A DNA stretch of 64,000 nucleotides from an uncultured Bacteroidales bacterium (GTDB lineage: Bacteria; Bacteroidota; Bacteroidia; Bacteroidales; Muribaculaceae): assembly GCA_902800715.1 (NCBI GenBank), contig CADCFN010000010.1, forward strand, positions 1 through 64,000. Reading direction: 5' to 3'. Both the position numbers and the translations under genes were made by a program. Below are positions 44,142 to 52,449 of this stretch, piece by piece (within the stretch, counting starts at the first letter, position 1; every line of letters starts with the position of its first letter). The notes under the pieces were generated by a model. That model had not been told where the DNA came from and did no database searches. It worked only from the letters and a program-made list of their open reading frames with translations.

Positions 44142-44280
44142 AGAGGCTGTATCATAATTCATGCAAAAAATAACCGCCCTTCGGGCGGGAAATCAAGCAA
44201 ATTTTAATAATTAATTTGCCTAATTTCCCGTGCGAAAGCACGGTTATATTACCATGTCGCAATTATGGCACACCGTCTCT
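44142..44280. repeat. Nested repeat with exact four-way-junction (cloverleaf) fold, between convergent genes
   Basis: Inner element 44170-44247: outer stem ATAACC/GGTTAT (44170-44175, 44242-44247); arm 1 GCCC-TTC-GGGC (44176-44186); arm 2 GGGAAAT/ATTTCCC (44187-44193, 44223-44229) enclosing a second stem GCAAATT/AATTTGC (44197-44203, 44213-44219); arm 3 GTGC-GAAA-GCAC (44230-44241). The arms abut with no unpaired base at the junction. Around it, 44142-44159 and 44261-44280 form an imperfect long stem (AGAGGCTGTATCATAATT with AATTATGGCACACC). It lies between two convergent stops, where it can act as a terminator for both. Confidence 0.8.
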
Positions 44281-44301
44281 TCTAGTCGTTTGATAAATAG
44301 G

Positions 44302-46179
44302 TCACTGGAGTAAGATGTAGTCGATAAGTGCTGTCAAGTCGGCAATGCTGACGTTTCCATTCTTGTCCATATCGGCTGCGTCAAAGTAGATATCTTTATA
44401 TTCGCCCAATAAGTAGTCAGTCAGAATGGTGATATCTTCGATGTTGGTTTGACCGTCATCATTCACGTCACCCAGCAGGGCATGGTCTCCACTGGTATTT
44501 CCCAACTTGTTATCCATCCATTGGAAACGCTCAGCGATGTAGCTTCTCACATTTTGGACTTCGGCGGCATAACTGCCCCAAGCGACTGGGTTTTGATGTA
44601 CTATCGCATTCATGATGTCCCAACGTGTGAAGTTATATGTTTGAGCCTGTTGGAGCAAGGTTTCCAATGAGTCTAAATAGGCAATCATGTTGCCTGCTGT
44701 GAGCCCTTTGTGGCGAGCGTGGCGCCAAATCTCTTTTAATTGTTGGTTTACCTCAGGGTCATAGACTATTAACTCGTCCACAAAGTCGCGCATGTTACCA
44801 GCAGTGCTGCCGTTAGTGCGGTAGATATAATCACCCAAGTCATTAATGGGATAAGTGCGCCTGTCATTGTTAAATGCTAGGTCAAAGTCCCAGACAGGGC
44901 CAGTGTAGATTTTGTCATTGGAACGGTCCTTGTACATGTAAGTGCTCCAATAAGTATCGGTGTTGCCTGATAACTCACCCACAAGAAAATAGCGCAGGAA
45001 AGTGTTTAAGTCAAGATACTGTTTTTTGTTTTGCTCCATCAAGTTGAAATAGTTCTTGATGTAGTTGTATTGAGCAGTGGTGATGTCTTCTTCGTCGGGT
45101 GACTTGATGGTTACGGGATTACCATAGTTTGAAATGAAATATGAGGGCTCATCTGTTGCGTAGGCATCAATTTCAAACAGGTAACCGCCAGTGAGTGCTT
45201 CACCACTGTTGTCCTCGGCAGACATCTCCACGATATTAACACGATTCTTATTGATTTCCACTTGGTCGGTTAGTTGGTAGCAACCCTTGTATTCACCATT
45301 GAGCATCACATCAACAAGGGTGCTGAACGGTGTATAGGTCATCTCCAACTGGCGGCTGATTTCAAAGGCAAGCATGTTGCGCACCAGTGTCTTGTCGCCG
45401 TAGTTGGGTATCAGGGTCCACTTTTTTGCTTTAGCGGGAGAACCCAAAACATTCTGCTTGCTGTCAAATTTAATTCGGTAAGGACGTTTGGGAAATAGAC
45501 GTGAGGCATTACCGCGCTCACGTATTGAGCCTGGTCCTGTCAGTATCTCAGCGTGGCCGTCGTCGCCCAGGACTGTCAATTGGGAAACAATCGGGGTGAC
45601 CTTGTCATTGGGAATCACGCCGTCTAGGGTATGGATGGTCACTGTCGGCAGATTGGTTAAGCGGTAATATTGTGAGTCATCGCCCTCACCGGGATGGCCA
45701 TAGAATTCCAACTCAGCAATGTTGCATCGGGAATCATTGGGTCCCACATAGCGCACATAGCGGAAACCCTTGCTGACTTGCACGTCGGTATAAGACATCT
45801 GTTGAACCGGGCAATTTGAGGTGATCATGTAGAGGGGAACCGCATCCATGAAATCCTCCCTGTTGGCTCCTTCAAACATACCCAGCATCATTCTCCTGGG
45901 ACCATAACTGAAATTGCGCGGCATATAACCAATGCGAGTGATGATGTGTGGCTCGCCCAAGTCAAGCCCTACCCAGGTATAGCTGTTCTCGTAGGAGGCA
46001 AAGAATGTGTTAGGGTTACCGTCAAAGGCATTTGGTTTGATGTTGACGTCAGTGGAACTTGATTGAGTTTCGTAGTTAATGGACAATTCGGTACCGATTA
46101 TGGTTCCTGAAAGCTTTTCGTCAGCTATGGCCCCGAATAGGCATAGGCTGCTCATTAGAATAGTAAATAAGTATCTCAT
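44302..46179 (-). CDS. CotH kinase-family surface protein with discoidin-like domain and dockerin repeats
   Basis: 625 residues. Signal peptide about 1-19. An F5/8-type (discoidin) carbohydrate-binding-like domain spans about 25-165 (NAFDGNPNTFFASY, TWVGLDLGEPHIITRIGYMP, NIAELEFYG). The CotH domain spans about 200-520 with SIRERGNASRLFPKRPYRI, DKTLVRNMLAFEISRQL, YKGCYQLTDQVEINKNRV and the metal-binding motif GPVWDFDLAFN. Two dockerin-like loops end the protein (GDVNDDGQTNIEDIT, DMDKNGNVSIADLT). CotH proteins of Bacillus spores are atypical protein kinases; whether this one phosphorylates anything is unknown, though the key residues look intact. Confidence 0.88.
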   Translation of the reverse strand: MRYLFTILMSSLCLFGAIADEKLSGTIIGTELSINYETQSSSTDVNIKPNAFDGNPNTFFASYENSYTWVGLDLGEPHIITRIGYMPRNFSYGPRRMMLGMFEGANREDFMDAVPLYMITSNCPVQQMSYTDVQVSKGFRYVRYVGPNDSRCNIAELEFYGHPGEGDDSQYYRLTNLPTVTIHTLDGVIPNDKVTPIVSQLTVLGDDGHAEILTGPGSIRERGNASRLFPKRPYRIKFDSKQNVLGSPAKAKKWTLIPNYGDKTLVRNMLAFEISRQLEMTYTPFSTLVDVMLNGEYKGCYQLTDQVEINKNRVNIVEMSAEDNSGEALTGGYLFEIDAYATDEPSYFISNYGNPVTIKSPDEEDITTAQYNYIKNYFNLMEQNKKQYLDLNTFLRYFLVGELSGNTDTYWSTYMYKDRSNDKIYTGPVWDFDLAFNNDRRTYPINDLGDYIYRTNGSTAGNMRDFVDELIVYDPEVNQQLKEIWRHARHKGLTAGNMIAYLDSLETLLQQAQTYNFTRWDIMNAIVHQNPVAWGSYAAEVQNVRSYIAERFQWMDNKLGNTSGDHALLGDVNDDGQTNIEDITILTDYLLGEYKDIYFDAADMDKNGNVSIADLTALIDYILLQ

Positions 46180-46266
46180 AGGCTAAATATTAAAAAGAGG
46201 GACAATGCTAATATAAATTCATTCAGAAATAATAACGATGATTGATAACAGCTTCAATATTCCTTG

Positions 46267-46274
46267 CAAAGATA
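46267..46274 (-). promoter_or_regulatory. Promoter -7 box of the CotH gene
   Basis: CAAAGATA (TATCTTTG on the minus strand), about 87 bases before the ATG at 46179. Confidence 0.5.
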
Positions 46275-46344
46275 CTAAAAGTTGTTTTATGATAAAAATA
46301 ATTGCAGCTGATTATAGGCGGTTATTACCGATAATAGCAAGGGA

Positions 46345-46380
46345 TGAAAAAACCGTCCTGGCGGTGAGCCAAGACGGTTA
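46345..46380 (-). terminator. Terminator of the FKBP operon
   Basis: AACCGTC at 46351-46357 pairs with GACGGTT at 46373-46379, plus TGGC/GCCA inside; six T follow on the minus strand. Confidence 0.8.
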
Positions 46381-46404
46381 TAATTGTCGGTAGTCCGTTA
46401 AGGA

Positions 46405-47277
46405 TTACTTCTTGATGGGCATCTGAATCTTGGGACCAGCGGGCTTGCTGTCGTCCAGACCAACGGTCTCGATGTCGAAAATCAGCGTCTCGTTGGGCTC
46501 GATGCCGCGGTTACCCTGGGGACCGTAAGCGAGCTCACCGGGGATAACAACGGTTACCTTGCTGCCGGGCTTCATGAGCTGGATCATCTCGGCGAAACCA
46601 GGGATGACTTGCCTCAGGTTGAAGGGCACGGGATTCTCACCGCTCTTGTCAAACTCGGTGCCATCCAAGTGACGGCCTACGTAGTTCACCTTAACAACAT
46701 CGCTGTCGCTGAAGTTCTTGCCCTCACCAGCTGCGAGCACCTTGTAAGCGATACCGCTCTTGGTAAAGGTGTAACCCTTGTCGTTCTTGAGTTGGCTCAT
46801 GTATTCCTCACCGGCTTTCTTGTTGGCGATAGCCTTGGGGGACTGCTCCATAGCCTTGTTCAACAGGGGCTCAATCTTGGTCTGCAGATTCATGATTTCT
46901 TCCTGGGTCGCGGGAGTGGTCTTCATCAAAGCCTCACGCAGGTGCTTCATGAACAGGCTCTTGTTGATGGGCATACCGCACTGCTGCTCGATACCCTGAT
47001 AGAGTTGGGCAATCTGCATACCCATCTGCAGACCGGCCATGAAATTCTTGCTGGTGTCGGCGTTAGCGATGTACTCCATACCCTTGAGGGCCTGCTCCAT
47101 GTTGATGGCAGAGTCCATGCTGCGAAGCTGCTGACCCATACCGGCGCCATAGAGGTCACCAAATGCCATGCTCAACGAGTCCATAGCCTCGCTGCTGCCG
47201 GCAGCACCCTTGCTGTTGCAACCTACAAAACCTACGGTCAACAGACCGGCTGCTGCAATTGCTAAAATCTTCTTCAT
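46405..47277 (-). CDS. FKBP-type peptidyl-prolyl isomerase, lipoprotein, FkpA-like
   Basis: 290 residues from MKKILAIAAAGLLTVGFVGC, whose Cys lies in a lipobox; an ATG 22 codons earlier is too far upstream. An FkpA-type N-terminal dimerisation region (about 30-180) leads into the FKBP domain (SDVVKVNYVGRHLDGTEFD, IPGFAEMIQLMKPGSKVTVV, GELAYGP, IFDIETV). It catalyses proline cis-trans isomerisation and probably acts as a folding helper facing the periplasm. It is the last of three FKBP genes in a row. Confidence 0.9.
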   Translation of the reverse strand: MKKILAIAAAGLLTVGFVGCNSKGAAGSSEAMDSLSMAFGDLYGAGMGQQLRSMDSAINMEQALKGMEYIANADTSKNFMAGLQMGMQIAQLYQGIEQQCGMPINKSLFMKHLREALMKTTPATQEEIMNLQTKIEPLLNKAMEQSPKAIANKKAGEEYMSQLKNDKGYTFTKSGIAYKVLAAGEGKNFSDSDVVKVNYVGRHLDGTEFDKSGENPVPFNLRQVIPGFAEMIQLMKPGSKVTVVIPGELAYGPQGNRGIEPNETLIFDIETVGLDDSKPAGPKIQMPIKK

Positions 47278-47326
47278 AATAATAAAACTAGTTTTAAATG
47301 AATTTTGAATGTTGTTATAAAAATGT

Positions 47327-47854
47327 TTAATCGTTCTTTTCAACCTTAATCAGCTCCACGTCAAAGATGAGCGTTGAATTGGGCAGAATCTTGTCGCCGG
47401 CGCCATTCTCGCCGTAAGCCAGCTCGCTCGGGATGAACAGGCGATACTTCGCGCCTTCGCTCATGAGTTGCAGACCCTCGGTCCATCCTGCGATGACCCT
47501 GTTCAACGGGAAGGTAGCGGGCTCACCATCCATGCTGCTGTCAAACACGGTGCCGTCCAGCAGGCGGCCGGTGTAGTGAACGGTCACATTGTCGGTGGGA
47601 CCGGGCTTGGCGCCAGTGCCTTCTTTCAGTACCATGTACTGCAGACCGCTTTCGGTTTGAACGACGCTGTCGTTCTTAGCGTTCTCTTCCAGAAACTCAC
47701 GGCCAATGGTCAGGTTGTCTTTAATCTGCTCTCCGGAATCGGGAGTGGCTACCTCAGTCGTTTCGGTTGTTTCGGTGCTCTCGGTGTTGCCACCACAGCT
47801 TGCCATGCCCATCATGAGCATGGCTGCTATTGCTGAAAATAAAATCTTCTTCAT
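47327..47854 (-). CDS. FKBP-type peptidyl-prolyl isomerase, short lipoprotein
   Basis: 175 residues with lipobox MMGMASCGG, a Thr/Glu-rich spacer, a short helix ([15 protein letters not shown]) and one FKBP domain ([58 protein letters not shown]). It lacks the long N-terminal dimerisation region of its neighbours. It is the middle gene of the three-FKBP operon, 50 bases from the next start. Confidence 0.92.
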   Translation of the reverse strand: MKKILFSAIAAMLMMGMASCGGNTESTETTETTEVATPDSGEQIKDNLTIGREFLEENAKNDSVVQTESGLQYMVLKEGTGAKPGPTDNVTVHYTGRLLDGTVFDSSMDGEPATFPLNRVIAGWTEGLQLMSEGAKYRLFIPSELAYGENGAGDKILPNSTLIFDVELIKVEKND

Positions 47855-47908
47855 TAGTGTCTAAAAAGGAGTTAAAGTCCAGTATTGTGAGAAAAGCCTG
47901 TTAGTCGA

Positions 47909-48496
47909 TTACTTTTTCTCAACCTTGAGCAACTGTACATCAAAGATGAGCGTCGAGTTGGGTTGGATGGGACCAGTACCATGGGGGCCGTAAGCGAGGT
48001 TGGAGGGGATGAACAGCCTGTAGGCAGCACCCTCACGCATCAGTTGCAGACCCTCAACCCAGCCGGGAATCACCTGGCCGACGGCAAAGGTGGCGGGCTC
48101 GCCGCGCTCCACGCTGCTGTCAAATACGGTGCCATCAATCAGCTTGCCGGTATAGTGTACAGTAACCACGTCATTGGGACCAGGCTGCAAGCCTTCGCCT
48201 TCTTTTACGACTTGATACTGCAAACCGCTGGCGGTGACCTTCACGCCCTCGACGTCCTTATTCTTTTCGAGAAATTCGCGACCCAGACGCTCGTTCTGCT
48301 CAGCGCCCTGCTTCTCGAGATTGGTGAAAAAGTCGGTGACAATCTGCTTGGCCTCGTCAAAGGACATTTTCTGTTCTGCGCCTTCATAGATGGCTCTCAG
48401 GCCATCGGCGAAATCGTTGATATCCAGTTTCTTAATACCTGAGCCAATGAAGTTTCCACCCATGCTCAAGCCCAGTGCATAACTCAGTTTATCCAT
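47909..48496 (-). CDS. FKBP-type peptidyl-prolyl isomerase without signal peptide
   Basis: 195 residues. It begins MDKLSYALGLSMGGNFIGSG, so there is no export signal and it should be cytosolic. An FkpA/Mip-like N-terminal helical region (about 1-75) is followed by an FKBP domain ([59 protein letters not shown]). It is the first gene of the three-FKBP operon, so one message makes the same enzyme fold for both sides of the inner membrane. Confidence 0.92.
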   Translation of the reverse strand: MDKLSYALGLSMGGNFIGSGIKKLDINDFADGLRAIYEGAEQKMSFDEAKQIVTDFFTNLEKQGAEQNERLGREFLEKNKDVEGVKVTASGLQYQVVKEGEGLQPGPNDVVTVHYTGKLIDGTVFDSSVERGEPATFAVGQVIPGWVEGLQLMREGAAYRLFIPSNLAYGPHGTGPIQPNSTLIFDVQLLKVEKK

Positions 48497-48528
48497 TGAA
48501 AAATCTAACTTTTTTGTAAAAAACGGTG

Positions 48529-48536
48529 CAAAGATA
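48529..48536 (-). promoter_or_regulatory. Promoter -7 box of the FKBP operon
   Basis: CAAAGATA (TATCTTTG on the minus strand), 32 bases before the ATG at 48496, back-to-back with the sirtuin promoter. Confidence 0.55.
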
Positions 48537-48579
48537 GTGATTTATGTGATTGGGGTGTATCTTTTTGGGAAAATTTTAC

Positions 48580-48587
48580 TATTTTTG
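48580..48587 (+). promoter_or_regulatory. Promoter -7 box of the sirtuin gene
   Basis: TATTTTTG, 36 bases before the ATG at 48624. Confidence 0.5.
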
Positions 48588-48623
48588 CTTTCACATTAAA
48601 TGAAATTTCAAACTACAACGACT

Positions 48624-49328
48624 ATGAGTAAGAAGAAATTAGTAATCTCGTCAGGAGCTGGTATCAGCGCCGAGAGCGGTATCAAGACTTTTCGTGATGC
48701 CGATGGCCTGTGGGAGAATTACCCCGTAATGGATGTGGCTAGTCATGAGGGCTTCCTGCGTAACCCGGCCCTTATCCACAAGTTCTATAACGAGAGGCGT
48801 GAACAGTTGGTCAATGCACAGCCCAATGCCGCCCATCTGGGCTTGGTAGAACTGGAAAAGGACTTTGACGTGCGCGTCATCACCCAAAACGTCGATGACC
48901 TGCATGAGCGCGCTGGTAGCAGCAACGTGCTGCACTTGCATGGCGAGCTGATGAAGGTGCGCTCGCTCAGGCATGAGGAGCGTGAATACACCCTGCCTTG
49001 CGATGACCTTACCGACAAGGGACTGGTAACCAGTGTGGACACGCTCGACCCCTATGGCGACCATGTGCGCCCCCACATCGTCTTCTTCGGCGAGGCAGTG
49101 CCCAATATGGAAGCTGCTGCCCAGCTGGCGCATGACGCCGACATCTTTGTCGTTATCGGCACTTCGCTGGTGGTTTATCCCGCTGCAGCACTCATCCAGT
49201 ATGTGAAACGTGGCGTGCCCATCTATTACATCGACCCCAATCCCGCTAGCGTACCCAGCTGGGTGACCGTCATCCAGAAACCAGCTACCCAAGGCGTAGC
49301 CGACCTGATTGACATCCTGCGCAAGTGA
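48624..49328 (+). CDS. NAD-dependent protein deacylase (sirtuin, Sir2/CobB family) lacking the zinc cysteines
   Basis: 234 residues from MSKKKLVISSGAG; an ATG at 48600 would add eight residues. The NAD-binding motif GAGISAESGIKTFRD, TQNVDDLHERAG and the catalytic His in LHLHGEL are present, as are RPHIVFFGEAVP and VIGTSLVVYPAA. Between LHGEL and RPHIV the usual two Cys-x2-Cys zinc pairs are absent: the stretch RSLRHEEREYTLPCDDL has a single Cys. From memory, several Bacteroidetes sirtuins share this loss. It removes acyl groups from lysines using NAD. It diverges from the FKBP operon. Confidence 0.9.
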   Translation: MSKKKLVISSGAGISAESGIKTFRDADGLWENYPVMDVASHEGFLRNPALIHKFYNERREQLVNAQPNAAHLGLVELEKDFDVRVITQNVDDLHERAGSSNVLHLHGELMKVRSLRHEEREYTLPCDDLTDKGLVTSVDTLDPYGDHVRPHIVFFGEAVPNMEAAAQLAHDADIFVVIGTSLVVYPAAALIQYVKRGVPIYYIDPNPASVPSWVTVIQKPATQGVADLIDILRK

Positions 49329-49354
49329 CACGGTGAAAACAAGAGTAAAAACGA

Positions 49355-49390
49355 GAGCCTGAGACTTAACTGCCTCAGGCTCTAGTTTTT
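49355..49390. terminator. Bidirectional terminator
   Basis: GAGCCTGAG at 49355-49363 pairs with CTCAGGCTC at 49374-49382, flanked by AGTAAAAAC and AGTTTTTAC on either side. It serves the convergent sirtuin and BspA genes. Confidence 0.8.
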
Positions 49391-49402
49391 ACTGTTTCTT
49401 GT

Positions 49403-50743
49403 CTACCAACTATGTTTGAGCAAGTAGTCGAGGAGGGCGGTGACATCATTGATGCTGATGTAGTCGTCCAGGTCACAGTCGGCGGCTTCAAGATTGATTG
49501 AGGAGGCGTTGCCCGAGAGAAGATAGTCGACTAGGGTGGTGACATCATCGATGCTTACGGTCTCGTCACCGTCCACGTCGCCGCGCAGGGTGGCACCCTT
49601 TTCGGTGAAATAGCCCGGGTTGGCTGGACCGCCATCGATGCGGGCGTAAGACTTGTCCGTATGGTTTTTGTCAAAGACGGTTCCCATTCCTCCCACCAGT
49701 GAAGTACAATTGGTGAACATGCGTTCAGACCATTCACCATAGACGTAATCAGTGGTCCATCCCGTGCCTGCATAGATGGTGGTCAGGCTTGAGCAGTTGG
49801 CAAACATGTCGTTCATGTACCAAACATGGGCGGTGTTCCATCCCGAGATGTCAAGCGTGGTCAGGTGCGTGCAGCCTGAGAACATATATTGCGTGTTCTC
49901 GAGACTGCCGGTGTTCCATCTCGAGAGGTTGAGTGAGGTTAAGTTTACGCAATTGTTGAACATGTTATGCATGTCGATAGCACTGGCGGTGTTGAAGCCC
50001 GAGACGTCGAGTGAGGTAAGACTCGAGCAGCCTGAGAACATGCTTCCCATGGTCATAACCTTGCTTGTGTTCCACCCCGAGAGATTGAGAGAGGTCAGCC
50101 CTCGGCAATCGTAGAACATCTGCGTCATGGTGGTGACATTGGAGGTATTGAAACCCGAGAGGTCGAGTGAGGTTAAGCTTACACATTCATTGAACATGTA
50201 GTACATGTCGATGACTCTGGCGGTGTTGAAACTCGATAGGTCGAGTGTGGTCAGACTGGAGCAGAAGTTGAACATCGAGCCCATGTCGAGGACATTGGCG
50301 GTGTTCCATCCCGAGAGATTGAGCGAAGTCAGACTCTCGCAGTAGATGAACATCTCGTACATATCGGTGACATTGGCAGTGTTCCACCCCGACAAGTCAA
50401 GCGAGGTTAGGCTTGAGCAGTCGCGGAACATTCTATTGGCACTTGTCATCTCGCTGGTGTTGATGCGGCTCAGGTCCATGCTTTCGCATTGATTGAAATT
50501 ATAAAACAACTGCGAGCAGTCGCCAGTGAAACTTACCTCGCTTGTAGCTGTGACGCTCTTGACGGCTGTGTTGGTCACGTCGTCGCCCCAACGGTCCCAG
50601 CTGTTGAATTCGCCCCAGTTGAGCGTTAGCGCACCGGTGGCGCGGTCAAATGTGTACTTCGGAATGCCGGTAGCGTCGGCAGTCGCAGCTTGAGACGCAA
50701 ACCCAATAAAGAGCGCAACAAGAAATATTAATTCTTTTTTCAT
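49403..50743 (-). CDS. BspA-like (DUF285) surface protein with C-terminal dockerin repeats
   Basis: 446 residues from MKKELIFLVALFIGFASQA; an ATG four codons upstream is possible. After the signal peptide and a lead-in (YTFDRATGALTLNWGEF) come about eleven DUF285 repeats of 22-24 residues (LDLSGWNTANVTDMYEMF, CSSLTSL). The closer is TIYAGTGWTTDYV ... LVGGMGT ... ARIDGGPANPGYF. Two dockerin-like loops follow (GDVDGDETVSIDDVT, DCDLDDYISINDVT). It has one continuous repeat block, unlike the four-module proteins at the left end, but shares their closing sequence. It is predicted to be surface-exposed. Confidence 0.88.
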   Translation of the reverse strand: MKKELIFLVALFIGFASQAATADATGIPKYTFDRATGALTLNWGEFNSWDRWGDDVTNTAVKSVTATSEVSFTGDCSQLFYNFNQCESMDLSRINTSEMTSANRMFRDCSSLTSLDLSGWNTANVTDMYEMFIYCESLTSLNLSGWNTANVLDMGSMFNFCSSLTTLDLSSFNTARVIDMYYMFNECVSLTSLDLSGFNTSNVTTMTQMFYDCRGLTSLNLSGWNTSKVMTMGSMFSGCSSLTSLDVSGFNTASAIDMHNMFNNCVNLTSLNLSRWNTGSLENTQYMFSGCTHLTTLDISGWNTAHVWYMNDMFANCSSLTTIYAGTGWTTDYVYGEWSERMFTNCTSLVGGMGTVFDKNHTDKSYARIDGGPANPGYFTEKGATLRGDVDGDETVSIDDVTTLVDYLLSGNASSINLEAADCDLDDYISINDVTALLDYLLKHSW

Positions 50744-50875
50744 AAGCCGAAACATGATTTGGTTATTGATTATAATGATTGGAAATTGAGTTTTTATTCT
50801 TGAGGGGCCTCAACAATGAAAGAATCAAATGTTTGCCCCTCGTCAATGAACGGCAATCGTTTATCCATTTGACTT

Positions 50876-50908
50876 TAACGGGGCAAGCGGTAATCGTTTG
50901 CCCCGTTA
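50876..50908 (-). terminator. Hairpin after the lipoprotein gene
   Basis: TAACGGGGCAA at 50876-50886 pairs exactly with TTGCCCCGTTA at 50898-50908, five bases beyond the stop. The following stretch is only weakly T-rich. Confidence 0.6.
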
Positions 50909-50912
50909 AATC

Positions 50913-51269
50913 TTAGTCTTTGAATTTGATGATGGTGTCCTCTCCGGCACGTATGTGGATGACATCTTGGAATAGCAGCCGCTCATTCTCTTCTCGTATC
51001 ATCAGCATGCGCGTGCCTTGTTGCGCACCGTAGCGCATGCCCTTGACTTCTCCGTCAACAATCTCGGCTGTCGAGGCAAGGAAGGTCTTGTTCAGGCCTG
51101 AAATGTTGACCCACAAGTTGTCATACTGCTTACCAGACTCGCTCACAAACACTAGGTAACCGAAGGTGTCTCTTGTCTGGTAATCCTTTGCCAACTTGTA
51201 GCTGTTGCCCGAACAAGAACAGAGCAACAGGCAAATGAAACACCCCAGTGTCAAGAGTCCCTTTTTCAT
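50913..51269 (-). CDS. Small lipoprotein of unknown function
   Basis: 118 residues: lipobox LLLCSCSG, then YKLAKDYQTRDTFGYLVFVS, WVNISGLNKTFLASTAEIVDG, MRYGAQQGTRMLMIREENE and IHIRAGEDTIIKFKD. No family was recognised. It starts 23 bases after the L-threonine dehydrogenase stop on the same strand, so it may be the second gene of that transcript, though no functional link is evident. Confidence 0.75.
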   Translation of the reverse strand: MKKGLLTLGCFICLLLCSCSGNSYKLAKDYQTRDTFGYLVFVSESGKQYDNLWVNISGLNKTFLASTAEIVDGEVKGMRYGAQQGTRMLMIREENERLLFQDVIHIRAGEDTIIKFKD

Positions 51270-51292
51270 CTCTCAATAGTGTCGTTTTATGA

Positions 51293-52249
51293 TTACTTGA
51301 GACCGAATTTGATGCGCAGTTTCTCGATCATGTCCACGGTCATGGCGTCGAGGTCATATTCGGGCTTCCAGTCCCACTCCACGCGGGCGCAGGTGTCATC
51401 GAGTTTGTTGGGCCAGCTATCGGCAATGCTTTGGCGCAACGGGTCAACTTCATACACCATTTCAAATCCGGGAATGTACTCCTTGATTTTGTGGTAGATG
51501 ACCTCGGGGTCAAAGCTCATCGAGGCAATGTTAAACGAGTTGCGGTGAACCAGGCGCGAGGGGTCGGCTTCCATAATCTCGATGGCTGCGCGCAGGGCGT
51601 CGGGCATGTACATCATGTCCATCAACGTGCCGGCAGCGATGGGGCAGGTGAACTTCTTGCCTTGTACGGCACTATAGTAGATGTCCACAGCATAGTCGGT
51701 CGTGCCGCCACCCGGAGGAGTAACATAGCTGATCAGGCCAGGGAAGCGCACCGAGCGGGTGTCTACACCGAACTTCAGTGCATAGTAGTTGCTCAGCAAC
51801 TCACCGGTAACCTTGGTCACACCGTACATCGTGCGCGGCTGCTGGATGGTATCCTGCGGCGTGCCGTCCTTGGGGGCATTGGGACCAAATGAGCCGATGC
51901 TGCTCGGGGTGAACACGGCGCAATGCTTCTCGCGCGACACTTCCAGCACGTTCATCAGGCCATCGATACCGATGTGCCAAGCCAGTTGGGGTTTGTTCTC
52001 GGCAACGGCGCTCAGCAGGGCTGCCAGGTTATAAATCGTGTCGATGTTGTACTTGTCCACCACGGCGCCAATCTGCTGGGCATTGGTGATGTCAACGATT
52101 TCCGAGGGGCCACTCTCAGCGAGTTCGCCCTTGGGCTCGGCACCAGGGATATAACCAGCCACGACATTACCCGAGTAGATGCCTCTCAACTTCATTGTCA
52201 GCTCCGAACCGATTTGTCCTGTCGAGCCGATGATAAGAATATTTTTCAT
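51293..52249 (-). CDS. L-threonine 3-dehydrogenase, NAD-dependent epimerase-fold (SDR) type
   Basis: 318 residues, an extended short-chain dehydrogenase. The NAD-binding motif GSTGQIGSEL starts the protein. Catalytic Tyr/Lys are in MYGVTKVTGELL, with the upstream Ser in FTPSSIGSFGPN. Also present are NLAALLSAVAENKPQLAWHI, RFPGLISYVTPPGGGTTDYA and MMYMPDALRAAIEIM. This set is characteristic of the epimerase-like threonine dehydrogenases of Bacteroidetes, which oxidise L-threonine to 2-amino-3-ketobutyrate, the substrate of Kbl (29557-30747). A general sugar-epimerase role is less likely given the GGGTTDYA region. Confidence 0.88.
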   Translation of the reverse strand: MKNILIIGSTGQIGSELTMKLRGIYSGNVVAGYIPGAEPKGELAESGPSEIVDITNAQQIGAVVDKYNIDTIYNLAALLSAVAENKPQLAWHIGIDGLMNVLEVSREKHCAVFTPSSIGSFGPNAPKDGTPQDTIQQPRTMYGVTKVTGELLSNYYALKFGVDTRSVRFPGLISYVTPPGGGTTDYAVDIYYSAVQGKKFTCPIAAGTLMDMMYMPDALRAAIEIMEADPSRLVHRNSFNIASMSFDPEVIYHKIKEYIPGFEMVYEVDPLRQSIADSWPNKLDDTCARVEWDWKPEYDLDAMTVDMIEKLRIKFGLK

Positions 52250-52296
52250 TTCAGTATCTAATTTTTATGTCCAGGTTTATGTTTCTAATCAAGCCA

Positions 52297-52328
52297 CAAA
52301 AATACACTTTTTATTCAAATTAGTGCAA
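52297..52328 (-). promoter_or_regulatory. Promoter of the threonine dehydrogenase gene
   Basis: CAAAAATA at 52297-52304 (TATTTTTG on the minus strand) with CAA at 52326-52328 as -33, 21 bases apart. The -33 part lies in AGTGCAAGCC, also found in the module before kbl and the ABC exporter. Confidence 0.6.
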
Positions 52329-52433
52329 GCCAAGCGCAAAAAATTTTACTTTATTTGTCGATGCGGTGCCTAATTTGTGTAATAATGTGCAAAATGTCTG
52401 GTTTTTTTTATCACTCTACTTGTGAAAATACAC

Positions 52434-52441
52434 TATCTTTG
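52434..52441 (+). promoter_or_regulatory. Promoter -7 box of the DUF4421 gene
   Basis: TATCTTTG ends 8 bases before the ATG at 52450, so the message is probably leaderless. Confidence 0.6.
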
Positions 52442-52449
52442 TGGGCGAG

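Noticed and set aside
44170..44247. tRNA gene
   Set aside because: The cloverleaf shape is present, but there is no anticodon loop, no T-loop GTTCRA, the outer stem is 6 bp and there are no D or variable arms of the right size.
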